From assembly GCA_006384855.1 (NCBI GenBank), contig VCJN01002753.1, forward strand, positions 62,001-126,000: a stretch of DNA of 64,000 nt, in the 5' to 3' direction. This DNA is from Tetraselmis striata (Eukaryota; Chlorophyta; Chlorodendrophyceae; Chlorodendrales; Chlorodendraceae). Below the pieces are notes generated by a model. The model ran no database searches. It was not told the DNA's origin and was given only the letters and a program-made list of their open reading frames with translations. Shown piece after piece: positions 47,825 to 60,232 of the stretch. How positions within the stretch are numbered: position 1 is the stretch's first letter; each line of letters starts with the position of its first letter. The position numbers were made by a program, and so were the translations under genes.

Positions 47825-48829
47825 CTGCAGAGCCTCAGGGCGCCTTCTGGTACCCTGGTGCGCTACGGCTGGGTCCACAGCTAAGGGCCGGGGCGAAGGC
47901 CAGCATCCTCTGCTAGGGGAGGATTGGCCGGGGAAGTTGCCATATCTCAGCACTGCCTCCACCTTTCGACGCCGGAACGGTCGCATTGGAACGGCGTTGG
48001 CCTATGGGGACGCAAAGCACAGGTCATCGTCACGTCCTCTGAGGGATCGTCGTGCCGTGTTGTACTTTCAGCGCGGCAATTGCCGCCGACTCCCGCCGCC
48101 CAACGCCGGATACGGGCCTGGCGCGCTACCACTCACCCCAAAAGCGACCGAAGCCGTGGATAATCGCCTTTTGGTGTCCTGGTACAGTTCTACGCCTCGG
48201 ATAGTCGCCTTGGTACCAGCAAGTTGGGGTAAGTGTGCAGATTGGGAGCTGCGCGGCTGCAGATGAACGAAATAGGGGGGCCCGCCCGCGGCCCGCGCCG
48301 GAAATGTGCCTAATTAGGATACAAATTCTGCCGACCGGACCGACTACAGGGAGAGCGTCCGGAGAATGCTACAGAAATCGTCGCGTTGTTACTCTTTTTG
48401 TTACAGGGATGGTTATAAATCGTCGTTGTGCTGCTGTTGCTGCGCTGCGCTGCTGCTGCGCGCGAGCGTGCTGCTGCTGCTGCATCGGTGCCGGCGGTCG
48501 AAACCTCCACTCAGCGCGGAATGGGCCAGAGGGGCGCGCGCGCGGTTGGAGTTCAACAACCAACAGCAACAATATCTCGCACTACAGACGACGCCCGCCT
48601 CCGAACCCGGAGGTAGGTCTCCAGAGTCACGGCAGAACCACCTTCTCAGCGAGAGTAACAATCAACTGGCGGGGAGGTGGTCGTGCGCGAGGGTGGGCCG
48701 GGCCGGTGGGCGCGCGTAGTGGCCGTCGTGTGTGGCCGACCCCCGGTTCCGCGTTGCAGCCGCCGCGCCAGGAGAGCGGCCGAGCGGCTGCACGCGGTCA
48801 GCAGCGCGCGGCGGGCGGCAGACGGCATC
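47825..48829. promoter_or_regulatory. Region upstream of the coiled-coil gene
   Basis: GC-rich, with CTG/GCTGCTG trinucleotide clusters at 48,426-48,482. Probably promoter and 5' untranslated region of the gene starting at 48,830, and possibly undiscovered 5' exons of the minus-strand gene to the left. Confidence 0.35.
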
Positions 48830-51800
48830 ATGGACCCCGACAAGCTGCAAGAGCAGCTGAAGGAGGAGCGGGAGCGGCTGCAGAAGGTGGAGGGCGAGCT
48901 GCTGAGGTGCCTCCCTGACTCCTGGCTGGCGCTCAGTGCGATCTGCCGCTCGCGCAGACTCACAACCCTCAACCCTCATCGCGCGCGCGCGCACAGACAC
49001 ACGCGCACCCTCAGCTACCCACTTGACCACCTGAAGCATCACCATGAACGGGCCTCGTGCTCCAACTTTACAGCCTGCTCTGATGGCTAGCGGCTGCCGC
49101 CGCGGTGCCTGGGCGGGCGTTCATACCCCCCCTCCACCACACATTCACACTGTCCACTCTGTCAACACCCGGAGCAGCAGCGGCATCAGCACCAGCACCA
49201 GTACCCAACGCCCTGCCGCTTACACAACTACTCGCTGAAATACCCGCCTGAGACCCCTTACCGCAGCAGCAGCAGCAGCACACCACCGCACTGAACACCC
49301 ACATGCGCCCACTCCACCAGCACGAACCTCTCCAGCCTGCTGCGCTGGCCACTGGCTGGCGTCCCGGTGTGATGGTGGGCGTGCACACCCCAACACCACC
49401 CCACGACCATCTGTCTCAAACATAACCACAATAACAGGATCACTCGGCCACAATCCTCGCTGTCACGCTCACCACCGAGCCTCGTGCCTCTCCCGCCTGC
49501 TCCGCCGACTGACGGCTGGCGCTACGGGAGCGCGCAGGCTGGAAGCTGAGGTGGTCTTCACGCGCAAGGATGGCGAGGACACGGTGCGGCAGCTGAAGGT
49601 GGCGCAGCGGGAGGTGGGGGAGGAGCGGGCGGCACGCGAGGCGGCGGAGCGCAAGGTGCGGGCGAGCGAGGCCCTGCTAGGGGGCGCTGTGGGGGCGACG
49701 AAGAGGGGCTCTTATGCGCGAGGTAGGTGGGGTGGGGAGGAGAGGAGAAACGGGGGTAGGGGCAGCACTTGGGGACGCCATGCCATAACAAAGCGGAGAC
49801 ACAAGTGGGCTCGTCGCTGGCCTGTGCTAACTGCCGTTGCGAGAGCAGCGCCCTGGCATAGGTACGCGAACCTTGCGAATCTCTTGCCGGGTGGCGTCGT
49901 TGAGCGGGAACGGTGCTACTCTTGCCAGGTTGCGGAGCTCGAGAAGGGTGTGGCGGCCGCAGCGCATGAGGCGGAGTCGGCGCGCGCCGCCGCAGCGGAG
50001 CGGGAGGCAGCTGGTGTGCAGGCGCTGACGGTAGCACAGGCCCAGCTGGCGGCGGCGGCGGCGGAGGCGAGCGAGCGCGAGGGCGAGCTGGCCGGGCTGC
50101 GGGAAGCCAATGCGGCGCTGCTGCAGCAGCTGGACAGCGACGTGCAGGCCATCACAGAGCTGGACCAGGAGGTGCGCCGGCCCCTCCACCCGCTCTTCCC
50201 CGTGTGCTGGGCTGCTGGCGCACACACGGAAAGCTAGGCGTGTGCACTCACTCCCAAGCAACACGCAACGCATGTGCAAAGAAGCAATGTAAATGTGTGC
50301 AGTATAAAGCTGGGTAAATGCACATATTCATAACTGGCGTGTTTAATAGATAGATAGAGGGAGAGAGAGAGAGAGAGATAGGGAGGGGGGGGGGGGGAGG
50401 GAGGTCGCAGCTTTGCATTTGTATCTCATGCTGAACACATGCGCCAGTACCTTAATTAGATGGATTACATGCACTCTGACCTTCCTCTCTCCGACCGTGG
50501 CCCAGGTTAAGTCGGCAGTGGCACAGCTCGCGGAGGCCCAGGCGCTGTCGGCCCGGCTTTCCAGCGACCTGGCGGCGGCGGAAGAGCGCGGTGCGGGGCT
50601 GGCGGCGGAAGGGGAGGCAGCCAGGCAGGAGGCGACCGGCGCGCGGGCGGCAGCGGCTGCTGCCGAAGAAGCCGCGGCACAGAGCGAGGCGAGGCGCGTG
50701 GCGGAGGCAGCAGCCGCGTCCGATGCGCTCTCGGCCGCGGTGGCTGAGGCGGAGGCGACTGGAGTGGCGGCGGTGCGCGAGGTGGCAGCTGCTGTGGCGC
50801 GGCTGGGCGAAGAGGCGGCGGCGGCAACGAGCGGCGCGGTGCCTGGGGTGGCGGCGGTGGTGGAGGCAGCGCGGGGCGTGGCAGGCAGCTCGCGGGCGCA
50901 GGTGTCGGCGCTGCGGGGGGACCTGGACGACATGCGCCGGCTGGCGGAGCTTTGGGAGACGGTGAGGAGCCCCGCGAATGTGGGATTCCGTGAAAGGGGG
51001 TGATGTCCATGGGGCGGACTGGGGGAGGGGGGGGGGGGGGCAATGTCCCTGGGGGGCTCGGCGCTGTACCTCTGAATGCGGCTGTGTCCTACGGGGCTGT
51101 AGGAGCGCACGCAGCACCTGCGGCGCGCCGCGGATCTGGAGGCAGGCTGCGCGGCGCTGCGCGGCGAGGTGGCGGCGCTGACTGCGCGGGAGGACAAGCT
51201 GCAGGGGGAGGTGGAGAGCCTGCAGGCGGTGATCCACCAGCAGCGCACGTCGCGGGAGGGTGCGCCCGCCCCGCCGGCACCGCCGCGGCGCCTCTGTCTC
51301 TGCGACAAAAGCAGCCTGATGCGGCAACGTCGCCTGTGTGTTGTCATCAGTGTCAGTGCAGCAGCGCTGTTGACGCCGAGGTCGTCATTGCGGGGGTTGT
51401 TGTCAATGGCAGTGCCGGCTTACTGCTGCCGTCATTGCCGCTGCCTTCTGCTTGTCGTACTTTGGCCTTTCTACCGTTGCTGTTGTCGTCGGCTACGCAG
51501 ACCGCTTCCATTTTGCCGCCATCCTTACTGCCATTATTGCCGTACTTAGTTTTTCCGTCGTTGCGTTTGTGTTTGCCTCCGCTGAGGTTGAGCGCTCCCC
51601 CCCTCACCCCCCCCCCCCCCCCACCCCCTTCCTTTCCCACTCTCTGCACCGTTTCGGACTAGTAGGCTCGGCCATCGAGTCACCGCGGCCAGCAGAGCTG
51701 GCGCTGACCGAGGAGCAGCTGGAGATGGCGCGCGACCGGGTGCACGGGCTGGAGGCCAGCCTGCGGGAGTCGTACAGCGAGGTGGACTGGCTGCGGGAGC

Positions 51801-53944
51801 AGCTGGCGCAGCAGCGGGCGGAGGAAGAGAAGACGGTGCCGCCGCACGAGCTGGCAGCGCTAGCGGCGCGGGTGGACACGCTGCGCGGGGAGGTGGAGGA
51901 ACGCGACACGGCGCTGCGGATGCATGAGGCAGACCTGCAGGCGGCGCTGGTGCATGCGGCGGACTTGCCGGGCACGGAGCTGCAGCGGCTGAGCCTCAGG
52001 CGTGCCCACCCCCCCCCCCCCCCCCCCCCTCCCCCCCCCCAAACAAAATCAGTTACAAGAAAATTCCAATGTGTCCTTGCTGCGATATCCTATCGACGAA
52101 CGCATCCTATCGACGAACGCGATATCCTATCGACGAACGCATATCGTGTTGACGATTCAACAATTATGCGATTTCAGGAGTAGCTCGACGATTAGGTCGC
52201 TGCGTTATTTGCTGGTTTTCCCTGCTTGCCGCGCCTGCTGACGGTGCCACCCGGCAGCAACCGCAGGGAACTTTACGGGCGCGTCAGCCACGTCGCCTCA
52301 TCGCACCGCAGCGCCGCGGCGGCGCTCGCCCTGGCGGAGAGCACGGTGGACGACCGGGATGCGCAGATACGGGCGCTGCAGTGTCGCATGGCGGAGCTGG
52401 AGCGGCGGCTCGAGGCGCCGAGAGTCGAGCACCACAGGGAGTGGGCAACGCCGTCGAATGCTGGGTATCACCACGACTTTGGCGACAACAATTATTATGA
52501 GGATAAGGTACCGTCCGCCCCTGGGTACCGTGGCAACAAAGAGAGCAGTGCCATATATACCGTCGCACTGCTTAAACTAAAAATGAGCTTTTTCCTCGGC
52601 GTTTGAAGGGCGCCAACGGAGCTGTGTTGCGGAGTCTAGACGTTCGGCGCGACGGTGGCATCGACCACGAGGAATCGCGCCCGCGCGGTAACTCGAACGC
52701 CGCCGCTGGATATTACCGGGCCAACCGACCGAGTGGCAATTCCTTCCGTGGGTTAGGGCTAGAGGCCCTGCGAGGCGATGGTTACCACGACGGCCAGGGC
52801 GGGGGCCGCTCAGACCCAGCCAGCAACGGCAATGGTCCAGGTGGTACTTCGAACGGCGACAGCAAACCGGCTCGACCCTGGTCGGCACCCACCGCGAAGC
52901 CGCAACTGGCTGCCACGGCCGACGTCCGCGGCCCATCTAAGCTCGTGCGCCCGTCTAGCAGCGGGCGCATCCACACCAACCTCAATGACACGCTCGACAC
53001 GTCCGACAGCTACCAAGAACTGGACGCCAGCGAACTGCTCGCAACATCGCCCGGCGAGGCGTCTCCAGCAGCCGCGCCGGAGTCGGATGAAGCCGAGGAA
53101 TCGGAGTCATCGGACGACGACTGGATTGGGCGACGTCTGAATCCAAGCAACCCGCGGCTCAGTGCCTTGCGCGGCCCGCGGTCATCTGCTGGCGCCGACG
53201 AGACGAGGAACGCAACGCACTCGACGGCATACCCACGCCGAAACACCAGCCAGCTGAGCAACCCGGAGCGCAGGCGAACACCGCCATCGGATGGTGCCCC
53301 CCCCCCCCCTCCTCCTCTCCCTTCGCCCTTCTTCCGCTCGCCACTTGTAAACTCCCCCTTCCCTCTCTCGTCGAAACATGCCGCACGCCTTAACTTGCTG
53401 CAGGGCTATGTCGATGTTGTCTGTATCAATTTGAATCCTACGTTTCTGTCTTCCGATTATTTCTATTAGTTTAATTCCTCATGTTCTATTATCATCCTTT
53501 AATAACACTGTTCATCATATCTAGGGCCACAGCCAGACACCCAATTTGGGTCGGGTGATGCCCTTTAGCATCCCCCAGGCCTCCAGGCTGGGCGCGTTTA
53601 ACCGTACTATACCATACTTATCGCATGCCTTTCTACTTGCCAGACCATCACACTGTCCATACATGTGTTTCAGGTACACTGACTCTCTTTGCCTCGCTGT
53701 CCTCGCTGTCGGATCAGATGAGTCATCCTCCTCTGGCGAAGAGGGAAGCTTTGGCGTCCAGAGAAGGCCATCCCTCAGCGCAACATCCTCCCCGCCGCCT
53801 CTGCTCGCCAAGCATGGATTGCCAAGCAAGGGCGACACCAGGCCGCCCGCAGCGCGACCACCCACATACCACCAGCGCATCCGTTCCCTCAGTACCGGCA
53901 CTTGGAACTTCAGCGAAAGCCCACCCAACCGCCGGCAGAGATAA
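48830..53944 (+). CDS. Ala-rich coiled-coil protein with disordered Ser/Asp tail
   Basis: Nine exons in consistent phase: 48830-48906, 49538-49655, 49929-50171, 50506-50961, 51103-51259, 51696-51999, 52267-52507, 52609-53293 and 53718-53944; 835 residues. The first 530 or so residues are continuous heptad-like coiled coil with many Ala, Glu, Gln and Arg (MDPDKLQEQLKEERERLQ, ANAALLQQLDSDVQAITEL, LTEEQLEMARDRVHGLEASL). The rest is disordered and rich in Ser, Pro, Asp and Gly, with acidic Ser patches (DEAEESESSDDDW, DDESSSSGEEGSF) that look like casein-kinase-2 sites. Intron 6 seems to start with GC (CTCAG then GCGTGC), the only choice keeping LRELYGRV in frame. A structural role in cytoskeleton, centriole or flagellar apparatus is a guess from architecture alone. 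No globular domain is seen. Confidence 0.75.
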
Positions 53945-54821
53945 TTGCATGTCGTAGTGACAGTCAGCACCTGCGGGCTTCTGACCCCCCCCCCTTTGCC
54001 CTCAGTTGTTCAATGAATTCTGATTTGTGACTATAATTTAAAAGTGCTCCAGGTGCCAAGTAGTCTGCGGGCGGGCGGGCGTAGTCTCACGGCATGAGGG
54101 CGGCCTGCTGCGACTGATATTGCTCCGATGCATTAAGTCACAATTTTGTCAACAGCGAGCAGTGACGTGCTTTGGAGCGAGTTTGTCTGTCGATGTTGTA
54201 TTTGTTATAGCATGTGTGGGTGTCCGCCATGCGATAGTAAGAACACTACGGATAAGAGCCGCCCCTTACCTGTCAGAGATCGTCAGGTGTAAGCGGAAAT
54301 ATGGCGGAACCATAATTCATTGACCTATGGGTTGCTAGCATGCCCGATTTTAGGCTTACACATTCTTGTAGGTGCAGTGGCATGCGTACTAAAAGTGTAC
54401 TGTTCTGTGACACTCATGAAGCGTAGAGGGCTGCTTATAATCTGGGTGAGGGCAATGCATCTACAGGATGGAGTTTTTTTGCCTCATTACATCAGGATGG
54501 AGTTTTTTTGCCTCATGGCATGAGGTGCGGCAGCGTTGCCAGCGACAGCAATGACAACAACAGCAGGTATCAATGCATCAAGAACGCGCGTTACTGTGTC
54601 TTCATTATAGGTTGCAAACTGTTGCAGATGTCTTATTTTATTGACGTTGGGAATGTGTTGACGGACACATGCAGAATTTCACTTGAATACCATTTCAATC
54701 AATACTGGCAGCTCCACGCTCAGGGCATGCATTTCCGAGTTGCGCAGTTCAGAACGTACCACAACCAACCAGTGGGACAACCTGCACATCAATGCGACAT
54801 CCGTATGTCCAGGAGCGCTCG
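53945..54821. other. Convergent spacer between coiled-coil and esterase genes
   Basis: No gene. A 20-base word (aggatggagtttttttgcct) is repeated at about 54,466 and 54,493. No clear TGTAA near either stop. Confidence 0.4.
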
Positions 54822-56155
54822 CTAGCGGTGCTGTAGGAGGTGCAGCAGTGCCCGCCAGGCGCGGCGGGCCCAAGCCTCTTCGTTGTGCAGGGCGCCTCCA
54901 TCCCGGTAATAGGCAAGCGGCGCCGCTGCCCCTGTCCCGATGGAGGTTTCCCGCATGCCACGCGCGCGGAGCACCAACATCATGGCATCCACTCCGAGCT
55001 GCAGCTGCGTGTCCAGGCGCCCCCAGAAGTGGTCCTCCAGGCGCCAGGTGTTCACAACAACAGGGGCACCCCAAGCATCACCCCCATTGTCGATGTACAG
55101 GCGCATGCCATCCGCCAGCGGGCTCTCTTCTTCCCCCGCTAGAGCCACCTCTGCAATCAATGGCGCCTGGAAGACTGGCGACAGGCATGCCGCGCCGCCA
55201 AAAACCTCCGGGTGGCGCCATGCAGAGAGAAACGCCACGAGGCCGCCCATAGAGCTGCCTATGGCAAATGTGTCAGCGGGGCCCGAAAGCGTCGCAAAAT
55301 CCCTGTCGACAGCGGGCTGCAGCAGCGTGCGATGATTCAGTGGGATACACCAGCAGGTGGCAATCCGCCATTCAACGGGATGTGTACTCCAGTAGGGTTT
55401 GCGAACAGTGTCCTAATAGGGGGCTACATTCCACCGCCTGACAGTGAACTCGATGCAGTGCTCTCTGTGGATATCCCGCACTGGCAGATGGTTTCATGCA
55501 TACCAGATCCAGGCTGTACCTTCAGAGTGTCGACCACCCAGTCGCGATACGCCGCGCCCATTGGAGTGTCTCCATACTCGGCATACCGCAGCATCCCAGC
55601 GTTATCCACCATGACGATCAGCGGCGACCGGATGACGGACTGCGCGATGAGACCCGACGCGGACGCGCCCAGCCCCCAGTCGACCCCCGTGAAGGCCGTC
55701 GAGGGGTCCATCAAGTTCTGACCATCGTGTGCGTACACCACTGGGTGACGACCACCGCTGCCGTAGTCCGGCGGGAGCCACACGTTGACGAGCCGCTCCG
55801 GCATCCCCGGCGGGAAGGACAGCCCCGACAGTGCAACCAACAGCCCGGCGCCCGTGCCGCTGGGCGCGCCGACAGCGGAGTTCCCGTTGGTTCCCAGCAG
55901 CACCCGAAGCACCTGATCGCCATCGTCTGACCGAAACAAATCATCGGAAGTGAAGTTCAACGACGTGGAGCTCGCGTGCGTGCGGATGAGTTCGGTCCGA
56001 CGCGCGGCGCTTTCGACGCCGTGGCCAGCAACCGCTCGAGCGGTAACGAGCTGCCCCCGTTGCAGGGGCCGGGCACACTGCGCAACACGTGCGGGACGCC
56101 CGACTCGCAGCGCCGAGGGCCCAGGTGGTCCGCTGCAGCACAGAAGCTGCCGCAT
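54822..56155 (-). CDS. Putative esterase (esterase D / enterochelin-esterase-like alpha/beta hydrolase)
   Basis: Two exons, 55520-56155 and 54822-55316, joined in phase 0 at DTLK then PAVDRDF; 376 residues. The core shows the family's VNVWLPPDY, VVYAHDGQNLMD, SPLIVMVDNAG and the nucleophile elbow AIGSSMGG. The likely acid is the Asp of LYIDNGGDAWG and the likely His is in GALHNEEAW. Start: the first ATG is 56,155; the frame is also open through a GTG nine bases earlier. The first 60 residues are rich in Arg/Ala/Ser with few acids, consistent with a plastid or mitochondrial transit peptide. Substrate unknown. Convergent with the coiled-coil gene. Confidence 0.85.
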
Positions 56156-57515
56156 AGCCGCCACGCTGTGTATCGGGTACTACTCAGTACGAGTGCCAGA
56201 TAGTAGTGCCGGGAAACAAAAGACTGGGGGGAGGCGCGACGACCTCTGGACCCGACTGGTTCCGTCTCCTTGACAGCGTGCTTCAATTACTTGGCACTGA
56301 GGCCCACTGAGCGCGGCAAACCGACCCGATGCCCCACCACTGTCACGTGCTGCTCATAGCCGTGACTGAACGCCAGTGGGGCTCCGACCGTCTGCTATTG
56401 ATGGCGTTCTGCGAGTCAAGGGCGCTGTCTTGCTTGGTGATGCCACAAGCAAAGTGATGAAGTGCGGTGGCGCTGATCGGCCACCTGGCGCCACGTCAGT
56501 TTGCGCTCCATACAGTTTAATCTACAGTTCTATCAGCTACTTAACTCTGACTTTACTTGAAGCATCATCGTCAGCATCGCAAATGGCGTCAAATCCTGAT
56601 TATTATTACAGTACTCGTAATAAGCTCGAAACGCGCGCACGCAATAGCCATACAAGCATGAAAAAAGCTCGCCCCGGGCCGGGTCATCGGCAGAAGCCGC
56701 CTCAGCACTTGACCTCGTGCACCAACTGCGTGCAGTCGTAGGTCTGCCATAGCCATTAAGACCGTTGCCTCATTCGAATCCCGCCGAAGGGCTAATGCAT
56801 CAACCAGACAAACCTGCCCGGGACACGGGCCCGGTCGATATTGCCCTGAAATGACAGAGCCGGGACAATCGCCACATCGCATCACCATGCGTACTCGTAT
56901 CGTCGTCAGCAGCACGCCACTCGGGGCTACCTGTACCGTATTGCCGTTTGTAACGTTGAGAGGCAGAACAGCAGAGCTTCAGCTTTTGCGCATATTGCAG
57001 CGATACCCCGTCACAGGCGGACTCATCGCAGCGCGCGCTCGGCTGCGGTGTCCGCCTCCAATACGTATGCACTCCAGGAATAACAGTGATTCTAGCGATG
57101 ACACAGAAATGGCCACACGTATCGTCCTGGTGCTCGGTATTTGATTTGATTTGCTCGGTTTATATTTTATTCCATCATCGGCGGCTCATCGGGTTATTAT
57201 CGCTGGGCAAGTCACATCCCTTGCTCTGCTTTCGACGCTGCAGATTCAAATGTACAGCACGATTTCGAATATATATTGCATCACACCATACCACACTATG
57301 TTCACTGATGACGTGTGATTTACACTGCGGGTACTTGGGAAGTGCAATGTCAGTGCATGTGTCACCGAGCAACAAGATGTTTGTGCTGAGCCGTATTGCG
57401 CCCCAACTCAGGGACATGGGCGAGGGGAGTACGTGCAAATGAGAGGCGCCTGGACTCATAGTGCCTGATACAGATCAGCTGCTGAGTAGGGTTCGCGTAC
57501 GATTGATGGAGTGAA
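56156..57515. other. Spacer upstream of the esterase gene
   Basis: Expected to carry the esterase promoter. Open frames such as 56,376-56,741 show no domain. Nothing else recognised. Confidence 0.4.
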
Positions 57516-57520
57516 TTACA
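57516..57520 (-). terminator. Poly(A) signal of the LRR gene
   Basis: TGTAA on the minus strand, 70 bases after the stop. Confidence 0.5.
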
Positions 57521-57589
57521 GCTACCATGGCGAAAAAATGGAGTCACGGATGCCGGTGCCCCTACGGCCCTGGGCTGCCGCGGGGCCAC

Positions 57590-59346
57590 TCACTGCGGTA
57601 CCTGGAACTTTTCAAACCGCATGCTGGTGCCCGTACGCTCGTGCACATTGACCGACTGCCCGATGCCGGAGCTGCGCAGCGCTTCCAGGCCCTCTGCCGT
57701 GACATTGACGCACCAGCCCAGGTTGACGTCCACTAGGGCGGGCAGCGTGGCGATGGCGCGCACCCCGGGGTCGCCCACCTTGCGGCACATATTGAGGTTT
57801 AGGCTGGTGAGGGCCGAGAGCGCCGTCAGGTGGGTCAGCCCCGCGTCGGAGAGATCGGGGCACACGCTGAGGTCCAGCTCCCGCAGGTGCCTGCAGCCGG
57901 CCAGCGACGCCAAAGACTCGTCCTGCAGCGCCTTGCAGCCGCGCAGGCGGAGGGTGGCCAGGCTCGGAGCGGCGGCCAGCGCGCCAGGGACTCCCTCGCT
58001 GCGCAGTGCCAGGTTCTCACAGCCGCTGAGGTCCAGGGAGGCGAGGCTGGGCAGCGCGCCGCCAGCCAGCAGGCTCACCACACCCGCGTCCGTCACGCCG
58101 GGGCAGCTCTCTAGGCTGAGCTCCTGGGGAGGCCAGGGGTTTGGAGAGGTTGGGGGGGTCAGGGATGGCTAAGGCAGTACAATCAATGGGCACACTATGG
58201 TGCACAAACTGTGGCCTTGCCATAAAGTACCGCCATGCATACAGATCCCCACCGTCCTTTTCCTTTGCCTTTGCCCCACGTCAGAACGCAATGAATAGGG
58301 TATCTAATGCACACCTCACAGCCCACTGGTCACTGGGTGCGGCCCCTGCTCCATGCTGTAGGGCTAATCAGGCTGTCCAGGGCAACCGTCAGGGGGGTAT
58401 GCAAGGCTGCCACCCTTCCTGGACTTGCTAGTGTGCAAAATTACATGGCAGGGGGTGAGGTGTATACCTGGAGGGAGCCAAGCGCCGGAAGATGGGCGAG
58501 CCCGGCGTCGGTGACCTCACGGCAGCTGTTGAGGTTGAGGGCTGTCAGCGTGGTGATGGTGGCGACAGTGGACAGCAGATCATCGCCGACCGGCGTGTGC
58601 GCAAGGTTTAGGGTTGCCAGGCTCGGCAGCTGCGCTAGCAGCGCTACACCCGCGCAGGTCAGGGCACAGCCCTCCAGTTCCAGCGCCTCCAGCGCCGTCA
58701 GACCCGCCACCGCCAGCAGTGCATCCTCGCCCACTGCCGTCACGTACCCGAGGTTGAGTCGCTTCAACCCCGCCAGCGGCTCCAGCAGCGAGCAGAGGTG
58801 ACCGGGTGTCAGGCTAGTGCATGAGGTAAGATCCAGCTCTGTCAGTGTTGGGGCGGCGGCGCAGACCTGCATTCAGAGAGGGAGAGTACACAGTGACGGC
58901 CTCAACTGGCGTGCCCTGTTCCATAGGAACACTAGGAACTCTGAAATGAATCAGCGGCTGACAAATGCAAGCCAAAGCCAACAATATTCACAACTCCACC
59001 GTACCTCTGCTGTCCCCACCACACCACTACCTTGCCTTGCGCCCCCCCCCCCCCTCCCCCCCCGGGGGGGGGCTCCCCTCCCCCCTCAGTGTTCCTCCAC
59101 AGCCGGCCGCGGCATCTCATGCCTACGCCCATATCTGCGATGCCAGCCCAGAAGAAGACAATAGCAAGAGCGCACCGCACGGACTGCCGCATCTGCGGTG
59201 CGGGTCTTGATGAAGGCATCCCGGCAGCCGGTGAGTCGCAGCGAAGTCACGCCGCCCGCCTCAACCAGCGCGTTGAGCTCACTCAGTGAGGCGGGGGCGC
59301 CGCCACCCGGGGACGCCACCTCGGTCTCCTCCGGCAGGCTGTCCAT
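57590..59346 (-). CDS. Leucine-rich repeat protein, cysteine-containing (AMN1/F-box-LRR type)
   Basis: Three exons, 59176-59346, 58468-58866 and 57590-58123, all phase 0; 367 residues. After a short acidic N-terminus (MDSLPEETEV) the protein is an array of about ten 24-27-residue repeats of the cysteine-containing subtype: LTELDLTSCTSLTPGHL, LKRLNLGYVTAVGEDAL, LTALNLNSCREVTDAGL, LRELDLSVCPDLSDAGL, LTSLNLNMCRKVGDPGV. It ends with a non-repeat tail MRFEKFQV. There is no F-box, signal peptide or membrane segment in what I see, though a further 5' exon is possible. Such proteins usually mediate protein contacts, for example in ubiquitin ligases or mitotic exit. Intron 1 contains adjoining C and G runs at 59,041-59,075 that could fold on themselves. 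Confidence 0.88.
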
Positions 59347-60232
59347 ATGCACGGGGTGGGACGGTGCTGAGGAACAGGGCGATCGTCAGCCGCGAAAGAC
59401 ACTGAGGCAAGCGGGCGGCTGCTCTTTCTTGACTAGTTGCTGACTGCAAAGGAGTGCTGAGTGCCCTCGTGAAGTCATGAGTGCTAGCACACGGTTCCCC
59501 CGTATAGTGTTGTTCATCGTGCGGCGGTGAAGTCGACGATGATGATCAACACAGACGACGCAGGAGCGCATTATTTCAACAGCGTGACCGGGTAAGGGTA
59601 TCCCATACCCTGTAATCCTTACAGTATGCCGGGACTACTGCTGGCGCCTGTAGCGCCTACCTGGTGTGAATTACAAAAAGGCCATCAGTAAAATATAGCG
59701 ACAAAGCTGCGGGTATAGTAGATACGGTACCAGTACTCCACCGCGGTAAAATAATCACGGTACTGGTGATAGGGCTAGATATCTAGGGTATCTTGGTCCC
59801 AGTCTCCCAACACTGTTCCTATATACACCGCGTCAGTATACCGCAATAATATGACTAAACCAATAACAGATAGAGCGCCACGTATGGTCTCGCGACGACT
59901 CGCCCGACATCTACGCCTGCAGCTGTGCGTTCAAATCCTATCGACGGCCACAAACTGTCCTATCCCCCTTTCCAATATGTGTGCTTTTCGATGTTGCTGC
60001 GCGATAAGACTGCCCGGAGCTAAGCGAAAAGTACTGAAACATGCCGCGGCGCTCGCGGTACTGCGCTCATGTAAATGACGGCGCGCCAGGCAGGGCAGGG
60101 CGGCGGCGGCGCGCGGCAGCCGATGCGCATTGGCCACGCTGCCTACCCGCCCCCAGTTGCCCACTGCACCCAGCCATTCACCCTCCGCGTCACCGAGGAC
60201 CGACGGACACGAGTGCTACACACTTCCGCACC
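59347..60232. promoter_or_regulatory. Divergent intergenic region between LRR and uS15 genes
   Basis: About 890 bases between start codons; should hold both promoters. AT-rich middle, nothing else recognised. A 23-base word ending attacaaaaaggcc at 59,660-59,683 nearly repeats one at 13,832-13,856. Confidence 0.4.

Noticed and set aside
47586-48266. 226-residue plus-strand open frame
   Set aside because: Rich in Pro, Ser and Arg without domain features, and overlaps minus-strand exons that have better codon bias and splice consistency.
13832-59683. Shared word attacaaaaaggcc at 13,843-13,856 and 59,670-59,683
   Set aside because: Only about 23 bases align; too short to claim a repeat family.
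59925-59955. tRNA T-arm-like word gcgttcaaatccta
   Set aside because: No matching acceptor stem, D-arm or anticodon arm could be folded around it.
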